DNA from: Pseudomonas sp. URMO17WK12:I2
Lineage (GTDB): Bacteria; Pseudomonadota; Gammaproteobacteria; Pseudomonadales; Pseudomonadaceae
Direction of reading: 5' to 3'
DNA: 64,000 nt
NCBI RefSeq assembly: GCF_003253735.1
Contig: NZ_QKYW01000001.1
Coordinates: 682,001 to 746,000, forward strand
Numbering within the stretch: the first letter of the stretch is position 1; every line of letters begins with the position of its first letter. The notes beneath the pieces are model-generated. The model searched no databases and was not told where the DNA came from. It saw nothing but the letters and a program-made list of their open reading frames with translations. This document shows, in pieces, positions 18,282 through 27,643 of the stretch. Both the position numbers and the translations under genes were made by a program.

Positions 18282-20087
18282 TCAGTAGCTCAGCGCGAAA
18301 TCTTCTTCGCTCATGTCCATCAGGCTGCTGGCACCGGACAACATGGCCGCCACGTGGGTGCGGGTACGCGGCAGGATACGTGCATAGTAGAACTGCGCGG
18401 TCTGCAGCTTGGCCTTGTAGAACGCCTGGTCACCATCACCGGCAGCGATCTTCTCGGCCGCCACGCGCGCCATGTCGGCCCAGAAGTAGGCCAGGCAGGC
18501 ATAACCGGAATACATCAGGTAGTCGACCGAGGCGGCACCGACTTCCTCACGATCCTTCATGGCGGCCATGCCGATCTTCATGGTCACTTCGCCCCATTCC
18601 TTGTTGAGCGCGGCCAGCGGCCCGACGAACGCCTTGAGCGCATCAACGCCTTCATTGGCCTGGCAGAACTTGTGGACGATCTTGGTGAAGCCCTTGAGCG
18701 CTTCACCCTGTGTCATCAGCACCTTGCGACCCAGCAGGTCGAGGGCCTGAACCCCGGTGGTGCCCTCGTACATCATGGCGATGCGGCAGTCGCGCAGGTT
18801 CTGCTCCATGCCCCACTCGCTGATGAAGCCGTGGCCGCCGTACACCTGCATGCCGTGGGAAGCGGATTCGAAGCCCACTTCGGTCATGAACGCCTTGGCG
18901 ATGGGTGTCAGGAAGGCCAGCAGGCCATCAGCGGCTTTCTTCTGCTCTTCATCCTGGGCGTACTTGACGATATCGACCTGCTTGGCAGTGAAGTAGACCA
19001 TCGCACGGTTGCCTTCGGCGAACGCCTTCATGGTCAGCAGCATGCGGCGCACGTCCGGATGCACGATGATCGGGTCGGCTGCCTTGTCCGGGGCTTTCGG
19101 CCCGGTCAGCGAACGCATCTGCAGGCGCTCACGGGCGTACATGATGGCGCCCTGGAAACCCAGCTCGGCGTGGGCCAGGCCCTGCAGCGCGGTGCCCAGG
19201 CGGGCTGTGTTCATGAAAGTGAACATGCAGTTCAGGCCCTTGTTCGGCGCGCCGATCAGGAAGCCGGTGGCCGAATCGAAGTTCATCACGCAGGTGGCGT
19301 TACCGTGGATGCCCATCTTGTGCTCGATGGAACCGCAGCTCACGCCATTGCGCTCACCCACGCCACCTTCAGCGTTGGGCAGGAACTTGGGCACGATGAA
19401 CAGGGAAATGCCCTTGGTGCCAGCCGGCGCATCGGGCAGGCGTGCCAGGACGATATGGACGATGTTGTCGGCCATATCGTGCTCGCCAGCGGAGATGAAG
19501 ATCTTGGTGCCGGAAATGCTGTAGGAGCCGTCGGCCTGCGGCTCGGCCTTGGTGCGCAGCATGCCCAGGTCGGTACCGCAATGCGGTTCGGTCAGGCACA
19601 TGGTGCCCGTCCACTCGCCGGATACCAGCTTGGTCAGGTAGGTGTGCTGCTGCTCGGCGGTGCCGTGGGCGGAAATGGTGTTCATCGCACCATGGGACAG
19701 GCCCGGGTACATGCCCCACGACCAGTTGGCGGTGCCGACCATTTCGCTGACCGCCAGGCCCAGCGACTCAGGCAGGCCCTGGCCGCCATGCTCGACGTCA
19801 TGGGCCAGGCTCGGCCAGCCGCCTTCGACGAACTGCTTGTAGGCTTCCTTGAAGCCGGTCGGCGTCTTCACGCCGGATTCGCTCCAGGTACAGCCTTCGG
19901 TATCGCCCACACGGTTCAGTGGAGAGAGCACCTGCTCGCAGAACTTGGCGCCTTCTTCGAGAATCGCGTCGACCATGTCTGGCGTGGCGTCCTGGCAGCC
20001 GGGCAGGCTCTGGTAGTGCGCGTCATAACCAAGCAGCTCGTCACGTACAAAACGGATATCGCGCAAGGGGGCCTTGTAATCAGGCAT
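18282..20087 (-). CDS. Acyl-CoA dehydrogenase, large FadE type (copy B)
   Basis: 601 residues with the same plan as copy A: N-terminal [48 protein letters not shown], catalytic Glu in [18 protein letters not shown] and a helical C-terminal extension. It carries out the FAD-dependent first step of fatty-acid beta-oxidation in the cytoplasm. From memory its place beside an HExxH gene and the bio operon matches P. aeruginosa PA0506, described as a long-chain enzyme in the PsrA regulon; the tandem PsrA-like sites upstream agree. It has its own promoter region and terminator. Confidence 0.94.
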   Translation of the reverse strand: MPDYKAPLRDIRFVRDELLGYDAHYQSLPGCQDATPDMVDAILEEGAKFCEQVLSPLNRVGDTEGCTWSESGVKTPTGFKEAYKQFVEGGWPSLAHDVEHGGQGLPESLGLAVSEMVGTANWSWGMYPGLSHGAMNTISAHGTAEQQHTYLTKLVSGEWTGTMCLTEPHCGTDLGMLRTKAEPQADGSYSISGTKIFISAGEHDMADNIVHIVLARLPDAPAGTKGISLFIVPKFLPNAEGGVGERNGVSCGSIEHKMGIHGNATCVMNFDSATGFLIGAPNKGLNCMFTFMNTARLGTALQGLAHAELGFQGAIMYARERLQMRSLTGPKAPDKAADPIIVHPDVRRMLLTMKAFAEGNRAMVYFTAKQVDIVKYAQDEEQKKAADGLLAFLTPIAKAFMTEVGFESASHGMQVYGGHGFISEWGMEQNLRDCRIAMMYEGTTGVQALDLLGRKVLMTQGEALKGFTKIVHKFCQANEGVDALKAFVGPLAALNKEWGEVTMKIGMAAMKDREEVGAASVDYLMYSGYACLAYFWADMARVAAEKIAAGDGDQAFYKAKLQTAQFYYARILPRTRTHVAAMLSGASSLMDMSEEDFALSY

Positions 20088-20177
20088 AGCGGGTACCTCT
20101 GCGGGTGGTCTCTTATGTTGGGGATGACCGGTGGGCGGTCGTGTTCAGCATGAACATGGGGAAAGGATTGCTCCTCT

Positions 20178-20204
20178 CAAACACATGTTTGAAACATACG
20201 TTTA
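20178..20204. promoter_or_regulatory. Tandem PsrA-type operators upstream of the acyl-CoA dehydrogenase
   Basis: CAAAC-acat-GTTTG (20178-20191) is a perfect inverted repeat of the PsrA form (C/G)AAAC-N2-4-GTTT(G/C); it shares its last base with GAAAC-atac-GTTTA (20191-20204), one base off. They lie about 90-115 bp before the ATG at 20087. PsrA is a TetR repressor released by long-chain fatty acids. No psrA gene is in the window. Confidence 0.65.
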
Positions 20205-20237
20205 CGCCCAATTGCTGTCAAGGCCGCTCATGTGCGC

Positions 20238-21002
20238 TCAGGCGCGCAGATCGAGCAGTCCCGAGGGCCTCTGCTGATCCGCGGACGCGGCATAAAGGCT
20301 GATGCCCGCAGGCACGGGCGGGCTGGTGGAGGCATCGGCCGTGACTGACGGGTCGTCGCTTTTTTCGGCGTTTTCGTCGGCAGGGGCCTGGGTGGCCTCT
20401 GCCTCGCTTCCCTCGCTGCGCTGCATGGCCGCCAGTTCGGCGCGCGCCACGGCCATTTGCGCCTGGGCCTGGCTGGCCACACTGCGATCCTGTGCAGAAG
20501 GCTCGGCAGGCGCCAGCGCCGCGCGGATGACGATTTCCATCTTGGTCAGCGTGGCCTGGGGATCATTGGCCACTGCACCGACATCGATGCTCACCTCGCC
20601 ACCGGAGGCATAGCGCTTGCCGTCCGGGCCCTGGGTATAGGTATAGGTGGGCGCTCCGGCATGTACGCCACCAACAGCGGCATGGGCCTGCTCGTGGGAC
20701 CGCACTTCGCGGTCACGGTTGGCCAATTCGGCGACGGCCAGTTGTAGCTTCTGCTCTTCCTTGGCGCTAAGCGGCTCGCCCGATTTACCCGAGGCAGCGG
20801 CATCAGTCGAGGAATCCTGCGCGTTGTCCTGCTCTTCTTGCGAGCTTGCAGCATTGGAAGAGTCGGTTTCAGCGCTGGCGGCCACGGGCGCGAATGCAGC
20901 ACGGGCCAAATCGGGCGAGCTGGCGGATTCGAGTGGACGGGGCACAACGGCCGGAACCGGCGAGGCGAACGAGTAAGCGGAGGAAAAACCGGCAATCTGC
21001 AT
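20238..21002 (-). CDS. HExxH putative metalloprotease (SprA/CJM1_0395-like)
   Basis: 254 residues. The only folded-looking part is residues about 78-160, containing REVRSHEQAHAAVGG with the zinc-type HExxH at 103-107, then YTYTQGPDGKRYASGGEVSID; Ala/Ser/Glu-rich, low-complexity tails lie on both sides. This matches a family named as putative metalloproteases, whose substrate is unknown. No signal peptide is visible. I start at MQIAGFSS because AGGAGGGA precedes that ATG. The small flagellar-rod-like gene lies 45 bp upstream on the same strand and is probably cotranscribed. Catalysis is inferred from the motif only. Confidence 0.75.
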   Translation of the reverse strand: MQIAGFSSAYSFASPVPAVVPRPLESASSPDLARAAFAPVAASAETDSSNAASSQEEQDNAQDSSTDAAASGKSGEPLSAKEEQKLQLAVAELANRDREVRSHEQAHAAVGGVHAGAPTYTYTQGPDGKRYASGGEVSIDVGAVANDPQATLTKMEIVIRAALAPAEPSAQDRSVASQAQAQMAVARAELAAMQRSEGSEAEATQAPADENAEKSDDPSVTADASTSPPVPAGISLYAASADQQRPSGLLDLRA

Positions 21003-21047
21003 GGCGTGGTCCCTCCTGGAGTCGAGCGCCCAGACGGGCACTGCGAT

Positions 21048-21314
21048 TTAGGCGGTGACGTCGATCAAGGTACCCAGCACCTTGTCCGCGGTCTGCACGA
21101 CACGAGCGCCAGCTTGGGCTTCGTATTGACCAACGCGCATCTCGACCATGTTCTCGGCAATGTCGGCACGCGCCGCGGAGGGCTCGTTGGCCTGGGCACG
21201 TTCGGCGGTGACCGGCGCGCTGGCGATTTCACCGGCAGCCTGATCGACCCGGCGCTGGCCGGACTGAATGGTATTGATCCCAGCGCTGAATGCACTGGTG
21301 GAAGATATCTGCAT
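21048..21314 (-). CDS. Miniature flagellar rod/hook-like protein, function unknown
   Basis: 88 residues. The N-terminus (STSAFSAGINTIQSGQRRVDQAAGEIA) has the spacing of the flagellar rod/hook N-motif (SGL...LD..A..IA), and the C-terminus (ENMVEMRVGQYEAQAGARVVQTAD, then KVLGTLIDV) resembles the end helix of FlgB/FlgC/FlgG proteins. The usual central domain is absent, leaving only the two helices that form the coiled-coil in axial proteins. AGGAGA precedes the ATG. It lies alone with the HExxH gene and no flagellar genes are near, so a role in flagella is unproven; it may be a conserved small protein that borrowed this fold. Confidence 0.7.
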   Translation of the reverse strand: MQISSTSAFSAGINTIQSGQRRVDQAAGEIASAPVTAERAQANEPSAARADIAENMVEMRVGQYEAQAGARVVQTADKVLGTLIDVTA

Positions 21315-21406
21315 GGGACGTCTCCTGCTGCAGGAACTTTATAGGCTGCATTTAAGCAGAAGCCGCTCAAAAGTTGTACAGCCAAAAATGATGCAAGAGT
21401 TGGCAT

Positions 21407-22090
21407 TCATAGCATCAATCGCGATAAATCGAGATGCTCCGCGACCTGCTCGGCGGTAATCGATGGCAGGAATGGCACCTGCCCGATACAGGGCGCGGGG
21501 AGTCGCTCGGCTAGCGTGGCAAGATTGTCCTGTAGCCGTGCGACATTCGGGTCGACCACATTGGCCACCCAGCCGGCCAGGGTCAGGCCATCGCCGACTA
21601 TGGCTTCGCCGCTCAGCAGCGCGTGGTTGATGCAGCCCAATCGCACACCGACCACCAGAATCACCGGAATATTCAAGGCCCGGGCCAGATCGGCCAGCGT
21701 GGCCCTGCCGCCCAGGGGCACGCGCCAGCCACCGGCGCCCTCGACCAGGGTGAAATCCGCGCCCTTGTCCAGAATCACCCGAACCGCGCTTTGCAGCGCC
21801 GGCACCTCGAGCGCCACGCCAGCATCGCGAGCCGCCAGGTGGGGGGCGATGGCAGGCGCGAACGCCAGCGGATTCACTTCGTCATAACGCAACGGCAGGC
21901 TGCACTGGGCGAGCAGCGCCAGGGCATCGTCGTTACGCAGGCCCTCTGTGGTGAGCTGACAGCCGGAGGCGACCGGCTTGGCTGCTGCAGTGGACAGCCC
22001 CGCACGCTGCGCGGCGCACAGCAGGCCGGCCGCGATGGTGGTCTTGCCGATTTCGGTATCGGTACCGGTGACGAAATAGGCGGCGCTCAT
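21407..22090 (-). CDS. bioD: Dethiobiotin synthetase
   Basis: 227 residues from [18 protein letters not shown], whose P-loop GTDTEIGKT is diagnostic. Further family signs are AAKPVASGC and [12 protein letters not shown]. It carboxylates 7,8-diaminopelargonic acid with ATP and CO2 to close the ureido ring. The start at 22090 overlaps the bioC stop by four bases (ATGA), which indicates translational coupling; the longer frame upstream lies inside bioC and is not used. It is the last gene of bioB-F-H-C-D. Confidence 0.95.
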   Translation of the reverse strand: MSAAYFVTGTDTEIGKTTIAAGLLCAAQRAGLSTAAAKPVASGCQLTTEGLRNDDALALLAQCSLPLRYDEVNPLAFAPAIAPHLAARDAGVALEVPALQSAVRVILDKGADFTLVEGAGGWRVPLGGRATLADLARALNIPVILVVGVRLGCINHALLSGEAIVGDGLTLAGWVANVVDPNVARLQDNLATLAERLPAPCIGQVPFLPSITAEQVAEHLDLSRLML

Positions 22091-22878
22091 GCTCGGGGCT
22101 CCTTTTGCAATACACCATAGATGACCTGGTAAGTGCACGGCAGCCCCTCGGGCTGGCGCCGCTGCTCGTAGGCATCGGCCAGGGCACGCAGCCGTGCGCG
22201 CCCGGTCAGCCCGGCCGGACGGCCAGCATTGAGATTGTGGGCGCCCAAGGCTTTGAGGCTGTGAGTGAGGTTGCGCAGGTCGGGGTAATGCAGACGATGG
22301 GCACGCACCTGCAGGCGCTCGACCTGCAGGCCGCTGGCTGCACACAGCGCCTGATAGTCCTCGACGCCACGAAAACGATTGACGTGCACGAAGCCGTCGA
22401 CGGCCTGCCAACTGTCGCGCAGCTCCTGCAAGGTGCCAACACACAGGCTGCTGAACGCCAGCACGCCGCCAGGGCGCAGCACCCGCTGCGCCTCACCCAG
22501 CACCGCGGCGAAGTCCGCACACCACTGCAGTGCCAGGCTGGAGAAGATCAGGTCGCAACTGCCGTCGCGCAGCGGTAACCGTTCGGCATCACCGGCCACG
22601 AAAGCCTGGACACCACCCGCCTGCCGGGCGTGCTGCAACATGCCCTCGGCGATATCCACGGCAATGCCCTCGCCTTGCGGATACCAGTCCGCCAGCGCGC
22701 GACTGAAAAAGCCGGTGCCACAGCCCAGGTCGAGCCATCGTTCTGGTTTCAGGTGCAGCGGCAGATACCACAGCAACTGGCGGCCGACGTCGCGCTGCAG
22801 TTGCGCCACGCTGTCATAGGTGCCGGCAGCCCTGGAAAAGGACGCCGCCACCCTAAGCTTGTCCGGGCGGGTAGTCAT
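22087..22878 (-). CDS. bioC: Malonyl-ACP O-methyltransferase
   Basis: 263 residues, SAM-dependent methyltransferase with motif [15 protein letters not shown] and the later motifs [13 protein letters not shown] and [12 protein letters not shown]. BioC methylates malonyl-ACP so that it can be elongated by the fatty-acid enzymes to pimeloyl-ACP methyl ester. It overlaps bioH upstream and bioD downstream by four bases each. Confidence 0.93.
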   Translation of the reverse strand: MTTRPDKLRVAASFSRAAGTYDSVAQLQRDVGRQLLWYLPLHLKPERWLDLGCGTGFFSRALADWYPQGEGIAVDIAEGMLQHARQAGGVQAFVAGDAERLPLRDGSCDLIFSSLALQWCADFAAVLGEAQRVLRPGGVLAFSSLCVGTLQELRDSWQAVDGFVHVNRFRGVEDYQALCAASGLQVERLQVRAHRLHYPDLRNLTHSLKALGAHNLNAGRPAGLTGRARLRALADAYEQRRQPEGLPCTYQVIYGVLQKEPRA

Positions 22879-23582
22879 GTCCGCGCCTCCACGAAGCGTG
22901 CGATCACAGCCGCCAGTTCGCTTACCTGCTCGACCACCAGGGCATGGCTCGCACCGTCGACACGGCGAACCTCGGCGGCCGGCTGCAGCCGCTCAATGGC
23001 CGCCGCGGCCGCCACCGGCACCAGGGCATCGTCAGTGGCGAACAGATGCAGTTGCGGCCCGACGAAGCTTTGCAGCGCCTGCCGTGTATCGAGCGCGGCA
23101 AGCAGCTCCAGGCCGGCCAGGGAATCGGCACCATCGGCCTGCGCCAGCAGGCGGCGGGACAGCCCGCGGGCATCGGCAGCGCCCTGGCTGCAGAGCATGG
23201 CGAAACGCTTGAGCGTGGCGGCGGGGTTCAGCTCATACGCTTCGCGAAATGCCGCGAAGGTCGCCGCCGGCATTGCCGTTGGCCACGCCTCGCTGGCGGT
23301 GAATCGGGCATTGCTGGCCAGCGTCAGCAAGCCCGGGCAATCCGCGCCGCGGCGCGCGGCCAGCAAGGCGGCGAGCATGCCGCCCAGGGACCAGCCAGCC
23401 AGCCAGGCACTGCGGGGCAAAGCTTCGTCCAGCGCAGCCAGGCAATGCTCGATGTCAGCAGGCTCGAACGCCGGCAAGGCTTCGATGTGCACCTGAAAAT
23501 GGCCGGCCAACGCCTCGGCCAATGGCACCAGCGGCGCACTGCCGAGCCCCCAACCGGGGAGCAGAATCAGCGATGGGGGCAT
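22875..23582 (-). CDS. bioH: Pimeloyl-ACP methyl ester carboxylesterase
   Basis: 235 residues from [14 protein letters not shown], an alpha/beta hydrolase. The nucleophile elbow is GWSLGG and the catalytic His is in [10 protein letters not shown] near the end, with the acid expected in ATDDALVPV. BioH removes the methyl group added by BioC and so ends pimelate synthesis. The start codon overlaps the bioF stop by one base (TGATG), which supports this start over the longer frame that begins at 23615. Confidence 0.93.
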   Translation of the reverse strand: MPPSLILLPGWGLGSAPLVPLAEALAGHFQVHIEALPAFEPADIEHCLAALDEALPRSAWLAGWSLGGMLAALLAARRGADCPGLLTLASNARFTASEAWPTAMPAATFAAFREAYELNPAATLKRFAMLCSQGAADARGLSRRLLAQADGADSLAGLELLAALDTRQALQSFVGPQLHLFATDDALVPVAAAAAIERLQPAAEVRRVDGASHALVVEQVSELAAVIARFVEART

Positions 23583-24754
23583 CACACGGACTCCCCTGGC
23601 AGTTGCGCCCAGCACTGGGCCAGGGCTTCGAGCAGCCGATCGACCTGGGCCGGTTCATGGGCAGCGGACAGGGTGACCCGCAGGCGCGCACTGCCGGCCG
23701 GCACGGTGGGCGGGCGAATCGCGCTGACCAGCAGGCCGCGCTCGCGCAGGGCCTGGGACAGGGCCATGGCGCGGCCGCTGTCGCCGATCAGGATCGGCTG
23801 GATCGCCGTGTCGCTGGCCATCAGCGTCAGGCCGATGCTCGCCGCCCCCTCACGGAACCGGCCGATCAACGCGGCCAGGTGCTCACGGCGCCAGTGCTCG
23901 CTGCGTAGCAACTCCAGGCTCTTCAACGTGGCGCAAGCCAGCGCCGGTGGCTGGCTGGTGGTGTAGATGTACGGCCGGGCGAACTGCACCAGGGTATCGA
24001 TCAACGCCTCGCTGCCCGCCACGAAGGCGCCAGCGGTGCCGAACGCCTTGCCGAGGGTGCCGACCAGCACCGGCACCTCGTCAATACCAAGCCCGAACTG
24101 CTCGACCACACCGCCGCCAGTGGCGCCCAGGGTGCCGAAGCCGTGGGCATCATCGACCATCACCCAGGCGTCATGGCGTCGTGCCTCGGCGCACAGCGCC
24201 GGCAGGTCGGCCAGGTCGCCGTCCATGCTGAACACGCCGTCGCAAACCACCAGGGTATTGCCCTCGGCCTTGGCCAGGCGGCTGGCAAGGCTTTGCGCGT
24301 CATTGTGCAGATAGCGCGAGAAACGCGCGCCGCTGAGCAGGCCGGCATCCAGCAGCGAGGCATGATTGAGGCGATCCTCGAGCACCGTGTCGCCCTTGCC
24401 CACCAGGGCCGTGACCGCACCCAGGTTGGCCATGTAACCGGTGGAGAACAGCAGCGCCCGCGGCCGTCCGGTGAAGTCGGCCAGGGCCTCTTCCAGCTCA
24501 TGGTGCGGCGTGCTGTGGCCGACCACCAGGTGCGAGGCGCCACCGCCGACGCCCCAGCGCCGCGCGCCGGCACACCAGGCCTCGACCACCTGCGGGTGGT
24601 TGGCCAGGCCCAGATAATCGTTGGCGCAGAAGGCCAGCAACTGCCGGCCATCCACCTCCACCAGCGGCCCCTGGGGGCTGCCCAACAGGGGTCGCTGGCG
24701 ATACAGGTCGGCAGCGCGGCGCTCGGCCAGGCGAGCGGCAAGATCGAAACTCAT
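23582..24754 (-). CDS. bioF: 8-amino-7-oxononanoate synthase
   Basis: 390 residues, PLP-dependent alpha-oxoamine synthase. The PLP lysine is K236 in [10 protein letters not shown]; the family pattern also shows [11 protein letters not shown] and [15 protein letters not shown]. It condenses pimeloyl-ACP (or CoA) with alanine. It lies 92 bp below bioB, with a hairpin (24819-24839) and a repeated 12-mer GCTCACCGGCTA in the gap, and it is translationally coupled to bioH. Confidence 0.95.
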   Translation of the reverse strand: MSFDLAARLAERRAADLYRQRPLLGSPQGPLVEVDGRQLLAFCANDYLGLANHPQVVEAWCAGARRWGVGGGASHLVVGHSTPHHELEEALADFTGRPRALLFSTGYMANLGAVTALVGKGDTVLEDRLNHASLLDAGLLSGARFSRYLHNDAQSLASRLAKAEGNTLVVCDGVFSMDGDLADLPALCAEARRHDAWVMVDDAHGFGTLGATGGGVVEQFGLGIDEVPVLVGTLGKAFGTAGAFVAGSEALIDTLVQFARPYIYTTSQPPALACATLKSLELLRSEHWRREHLAALIGRFREGAASIGLTLMASDTAIQPILIGDSGRAMALSQALRERGLLVSAIRPPTVPAGSARLRVTLSAAHEPAQVDRLLEALAQCWAQLPGESV

Positions 24755-24818
24755 GGGTTCACCGTAAAGCGGAGCGTCCAGCGCTCACCGGCTACCGTCA
24801 CGGCTCACCGGCTAAGAG

Positions 24819-24839
24819 CAGGCGCCATCCTGGCGCCTG
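24819..24839 (-). other. Hairpin in the bioB-bioF gap
   Basis: CAGGCGCCA-tcc-TGGCGCCTG gives a 9-bp stem with a 3-nt loop 7 bp after the bioB stop. No T-run follows, so it may reduce read-through or protect bioB mRNA rather than stop transcription. Confidence 0.45.
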
Positions 24840-24846
24840 CAAAGGA

Positions 24847-25905
24847 TCAAACGGCAGCGGCGTCGTAGAACAGCCGCGAGTCACGCTGCTCGACCAGCCC
24901 CTGCTCGATGGCCGCCTGGTGCACCTCGTCGGCATGCTCCTCGCGTGCTTCGGGCTGGATGCCGAGGCGGGCGAACAGCTGCATGTCCTTGTCGGCCTGG
25001 GGGTTGGCAGTGGTCAGCAGCTTCTCGCCGTAGAAGATCGAGTTGGCGCCGGCGAAGAACGCCAGGGCCTGCATCTGCTCGTTCATCGCCTCGCGGCCGG
25101 CGGACAGGCGCACATGGGACTTGGGCATCATGATGCGCGCCACGGCCAGCATGCGGATGAAGTCGAACGGATCGACGTCTTCTTCATTGGCCAACGGCGT
25201 GCCTTCGACCTTGACCAGCATGTTGATCGGCACCGACTCCGGGTGCTCCGGCAGATTGGCGAGCTGGATCAGCAGGCCGGCACGATCGTCCAGCGACTCG
25301 CCCATGCCAAGGATGCCGCCCGAGCAGATCTTCATGCCGGCGTCGCGCACGTAGGCCAGTGTCTGCAGGCGCTCGCTGTAGGTGCGGGTGGTGATGATGC
25401 TGCCGTAGAACTCCGGCGAGGTGTCGAGGTTGTGGTTGTAGTAATCCAGCCCGGCTTCTGCCAGGGCGGCGGTCTGTTCCCTGTCGAGCTTGCCCAGGGT
25501 CATGCAGGTTTCCAGGCCCAGGGCCTTCACCCCTTCGACCATCTTCAGCACGTAGGGCATGTCCTTGGCGGACGGGTGCTTCCACGCCGCGCCCATGCAG
25601 AAACGGGTCGAGCCGATGGCCTTGGCCTCGGCGGCTGCCTCCAGCACCTTCTGCACTTCCATCAGTTTCTGCTTATCCAGGCCGGTGTTGTAGTGGCCGG
25701 ATTGCGGGCAGTACTTGCAGTCTTCCGGGCAGGCACCAGTCTTGATCGACAAGAGCGTGGAGACCTGCACGCGGTTGGCATCGAAATGCGCGCGGTGCAC
25801 GGTCTGGGCCTGGAACAACAGGTCGTTGAACGGTTGCTCGAACAGCGCCCGAACTTCATTCAGGCTCCAATCGTGACGCAGGGTGGTGGCGGTACTGGCG
25901 CTCAT
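24847..25905 (-). CDS. bioB: Biotin synthase
   Basis: 352 residues, radical SAM enzyme. C59, C63 and C66 (CPEDCKYC) bind the 4Fe-4S cluster that cleaves SAM; the conserved [12 protein letters not shown] and [12 protein letters not shown] follow. It inserts sulfur into dethiobiotin in the last step of biotin synthesis. It is the first gene of bioB-F-H-C-D and lies behind a BirA-type operator and candidate promoter shared with the divergent comF gene. Confidence 0.96.
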   Translation of the reverse strand: MSASTATTLRHDWSLNEVRALFEQPFNDLLFQAQTVHRAHFDANRVQVSTLLSIKTGACPEDCKYCPQSGHYNTGLDKQKLMEVQKVLEAAAEAKAIGSTRFCMGAAWKHPSAKDMPYVLKMVEGVKALGLETCMTLGKLDREQTAALAEAGLDYYNHNLDTSPEFYGSIITTRTYSERLQTLAYVRDAGMKICSGGILGMGESLDDRAGLLIQLANLPEHPESVPINMLVKVEGTPLANEEDVDPFDFIRMLAVARIMMPKSHVRLSAGREAMNEQMQALAFFAGANSIFYGEKLLTTANPQADKDMQLFARLGIQPEAREEHADEVHQAAIEQGLVEQRDSRLFYDAAAV

Positions 25906-25970
25906 GGGGGCAAGTCCTTATCTACAGGCGGCCTGCTACAGTCGAAACAGACCCAACACGGATGTGCGGC

Positions 25971-25999
25971 ATAGTTAAGGAAGCCCCATGCACTGTCAA
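25971..25999 (-). promoter_or_regulatory. Candidate bioB promoter
   Basis: On the minus strand TTGACA (25994-25999) is followed after 17 bp by AACTAT (25971-25976), a poor -10. The -35 lies inside the left half of the BirA-like operator, the arrangement expected for repression, and transcription would start about 60 bp before the bioB ATG. Confidence 0.4.
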
Positions 26000-26725
26000 C
26001 CTTCAGCAACCTTAAAGGTTTACAACTGGTTAAAAATAAAACAAACCTGTTTGCTATGTGACGAGCAGGTCGACACCCCGCTGCCGCTATGTGCCGGCTG
26101 TGAGGCGGAGTTGCCGTGGCTCGGCGCACATTGCCAGGTTTGCGCACTGCCGCTGGCGGTGGATGGCCTGACCTGCGGCAGTTGCCTGAAGCGGCCACCG
26201 CCGTTCGGCCGGGTCGAAGCGCCTTGGCGCTATGGTTTTCCCATCGATGCGTTGATCAATCGCTTCAAGCACCAGGCGCGCTGGCCCATCGGTCGCCTGC
26301 TCGGCGAACTGCTCGCGCGGCACCTGGCCCACGCGTTCAACGAGGGGCTGCCCAGGCCTGATCTGCTCTTGCCCGTACCGCTGTCGCCGAAGCGTCAGCG
26401 CCAACGCGGCTTCAACCAGGCACAGATGCTCGCAGAAGTCCTCAGCCGCGCGCTGCAGGTCGCCCAGCGCAGCGACTGGCTAATGCGCATCGGCGATCCG
26501 CCTGCCCAGCAGAAACTCGATGCCGCTGCCCGCCGGCGCAACCTGCGCGGTGCCTTTACGCTGTCGCCTATTGCACGGCCAAGTGGCCTGCACCTGGCGT
26601 TGATCGACGATGTGCTGACCACCGGCGCCACGGCGCAGCAACTGGCACGCCTGCTGATGCGCGCGGGCGCCGTGCGGGTGGATGTCTATTGCCTGGCGCG
26701 CACGCCAGCCCCGGGCGACGATTGA
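25988..26725 (+). CDS. comF: ComF-family phosphoribosyltransferase-like protein
   Basis: 245 residues. The N-terminus has a double zinc ribbon (CLLC, CAGC, CQVC, CGSC), followed by a phosphoribosyltransferase domain with LLPVPLSPKRQRQRGFNQA and the PRPP-binding loop ALIDDVLTTGATA. ComF proteins (GntX/ComFC) are involved in DNA uptake in naturally competent bacteria. The gene is divergent from bioB, as is usual in Pseudomonas. The ATG at 25988 overlaps the biotin operator; a later non-ATG start cannot be excluded, although the VYNWLK stretch before the zinc ribbon looks like coding sequence. Confidence 0.85.
   Translation: MHCQPSATLKVYNWLKIKQTCLLCDEQVDTPLPLCAGCEAELPWLGAHCQVCALPLAVDGLTCGSCLKRPPPFGRVEAPWRYGFPIDALINRFKHQARWPIGRLLGELLARHLAHAFNEGLPRPDLLLPVPLSPKRQRQRGFNQAQMLAEVLSRALQVAQRSDWLMRIGDPPAQQKLDAAARRRNLRGAFTLSPIARPSGLHLALIDDVLTTGATAQQLARLLMRAGAVRVDVYCLARTPAPGDD
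25993..26025. promoter_or_regulatory. BirA-type biotin operator
   Basis: CTGTCAACC-(15 nt)-GGTTTACAA closely matches the BirA operator form TTGTAAACC-N14-16-GGTTTACAA. It lies between bioB and comF and covers the candidate bioB -35 box. Biotinyl-AMP-loaded BirA would shut off the bio operon. The site falls inside the first codons of comF as annotated here, so it could also affect comF or indicate a later comF start. Confidence 0.65.
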
Positions 26726-26773
26726 CGCCGCCAGGCAGCGGCGCGCACAGTGGCGGCCACCCCAGTCATCGCC

Positions 26774-27547
26774 ATGCAGCCCATGTCCACCCTGTCTCTG
26801 CTCGCCCAGCACGTCACCCGCCGCCCGCAACGCATCGCCCTGCTCGAACAGATCGCCGCACAAGGCTCGATCACCCGCGCCGCCAAGGCCTCCGGCATGA
26901 GCTACAAGGCCGCCTGGGACGCCATCGATGAGCTGAACAACCTGGCCGACCAACCCCTGGTGGCTCGCAGCGTAGGTGGCAAGGGCGGTGGTGGCGCGCG
27001 GCTGACAACGGCCGGTGAACGTCTGCTGCAATTGCATCAACGCTTGCAGGCGATCCAAGCCGAAGTGCTGCAGGCCGCCGACGATGACGCCGACCTGCAG
27101 TTGCTTGGCCGCCTGATGCTACGCACCAGCGCGCGCAACCAGCTCGGTGGTCGAGTACGGGCGATCCAGCCTCAGGGTGGCAACGACCTGATCGATATCG
27201 AGCTGCCCGGCGGCTCGACCATCCAGGCACAGATCACCCGCAGCAGCACCGTGCATCTGCAACTGCATCCGGGCGCGGCGGTGATGATCTTGCTCAAGGC
27301 CGGCTGGCTGCAGCTCAGTGCGCCGAGTCGAGCACCCGACCCAGATCTCAACGCGCTCGAGGGGACTATCGAACAGATTCTTCCCGAGACCGACGGCCCC
27401 TGCGAAGTGCGTATCGCCTTGGCCAACGGGCAAACCCTGTGCGCCCAGGTAGCCGCCGAGCAGCTCGCTGACCAGGGCCTCGCGCTTGGCGCCCAGGTCC
27501 GCGCCCAGTTCGCTGCCGGCCATGTGCTGCTGGGCACGCAGGTCTGA
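26774..27547 (+). CDS. modE: Molybdate-responsive transcriptional regulator ModE
   Basis: 257 residues from the ATG at 26774. The LysR-like winged helix (residues about 15-75: ALLEQIAAQGSITRAAKASGM, then KAAWDAIDELNN) is followed by GKGGGGARLTTAGERLL, diagnostic of ModE, and two Mop molybdate-binding domains (NQLGGRVRAIQPQGGNDLI and a second repeat near EGTIEQILPETDGPCEVRI). ModE represses molybdate uptake genes when molybdate is plentiful. No modABC genes are in the window. A GTG at 26750 and an ATG at 26783 are alternative starts; no clear ribosome site decides between them. Confidence 0.88.
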   Translation: MQPMSTLSLLAQHVTRRPQRIALLEQIAAQGSITRAAKASGMSYKAAWDAIDELNNLADQPLVARSVGGKGGGGARLTTAGERLLQLHQRLQAIQAEVLQAADDDADLQLLGRLMLRTSARNQLGGRVRAIQPQGGNDLIDIELPGGSTIQAQITRSSTVHLQLHPGAAVMILLKAGWLQLSAPSRAPDPDLNALEGTIEQILPETDGPCEVRIALANGQTLCAQVAAEQLADQGLALGAQVRAQFAAGHVLLGTQV

Positions 27548-27643
27548 CCCAGCGGGTTGACCACTGAAGCCTTGCGTGGAGAATAGTGGCCGTACCGATT
27601 GACCACAGGCGTTACACTCTGCGGCCAACCGACGGAGCTGCCC

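Noticed and set aside
17985..20153. Long plus-strand open frame opposite the acyl-CoA dehydrogenase
   Set aside because: Shadow of the minus-strand dehydrogenase; GC third-position bias and family motifs are on the minus strand.
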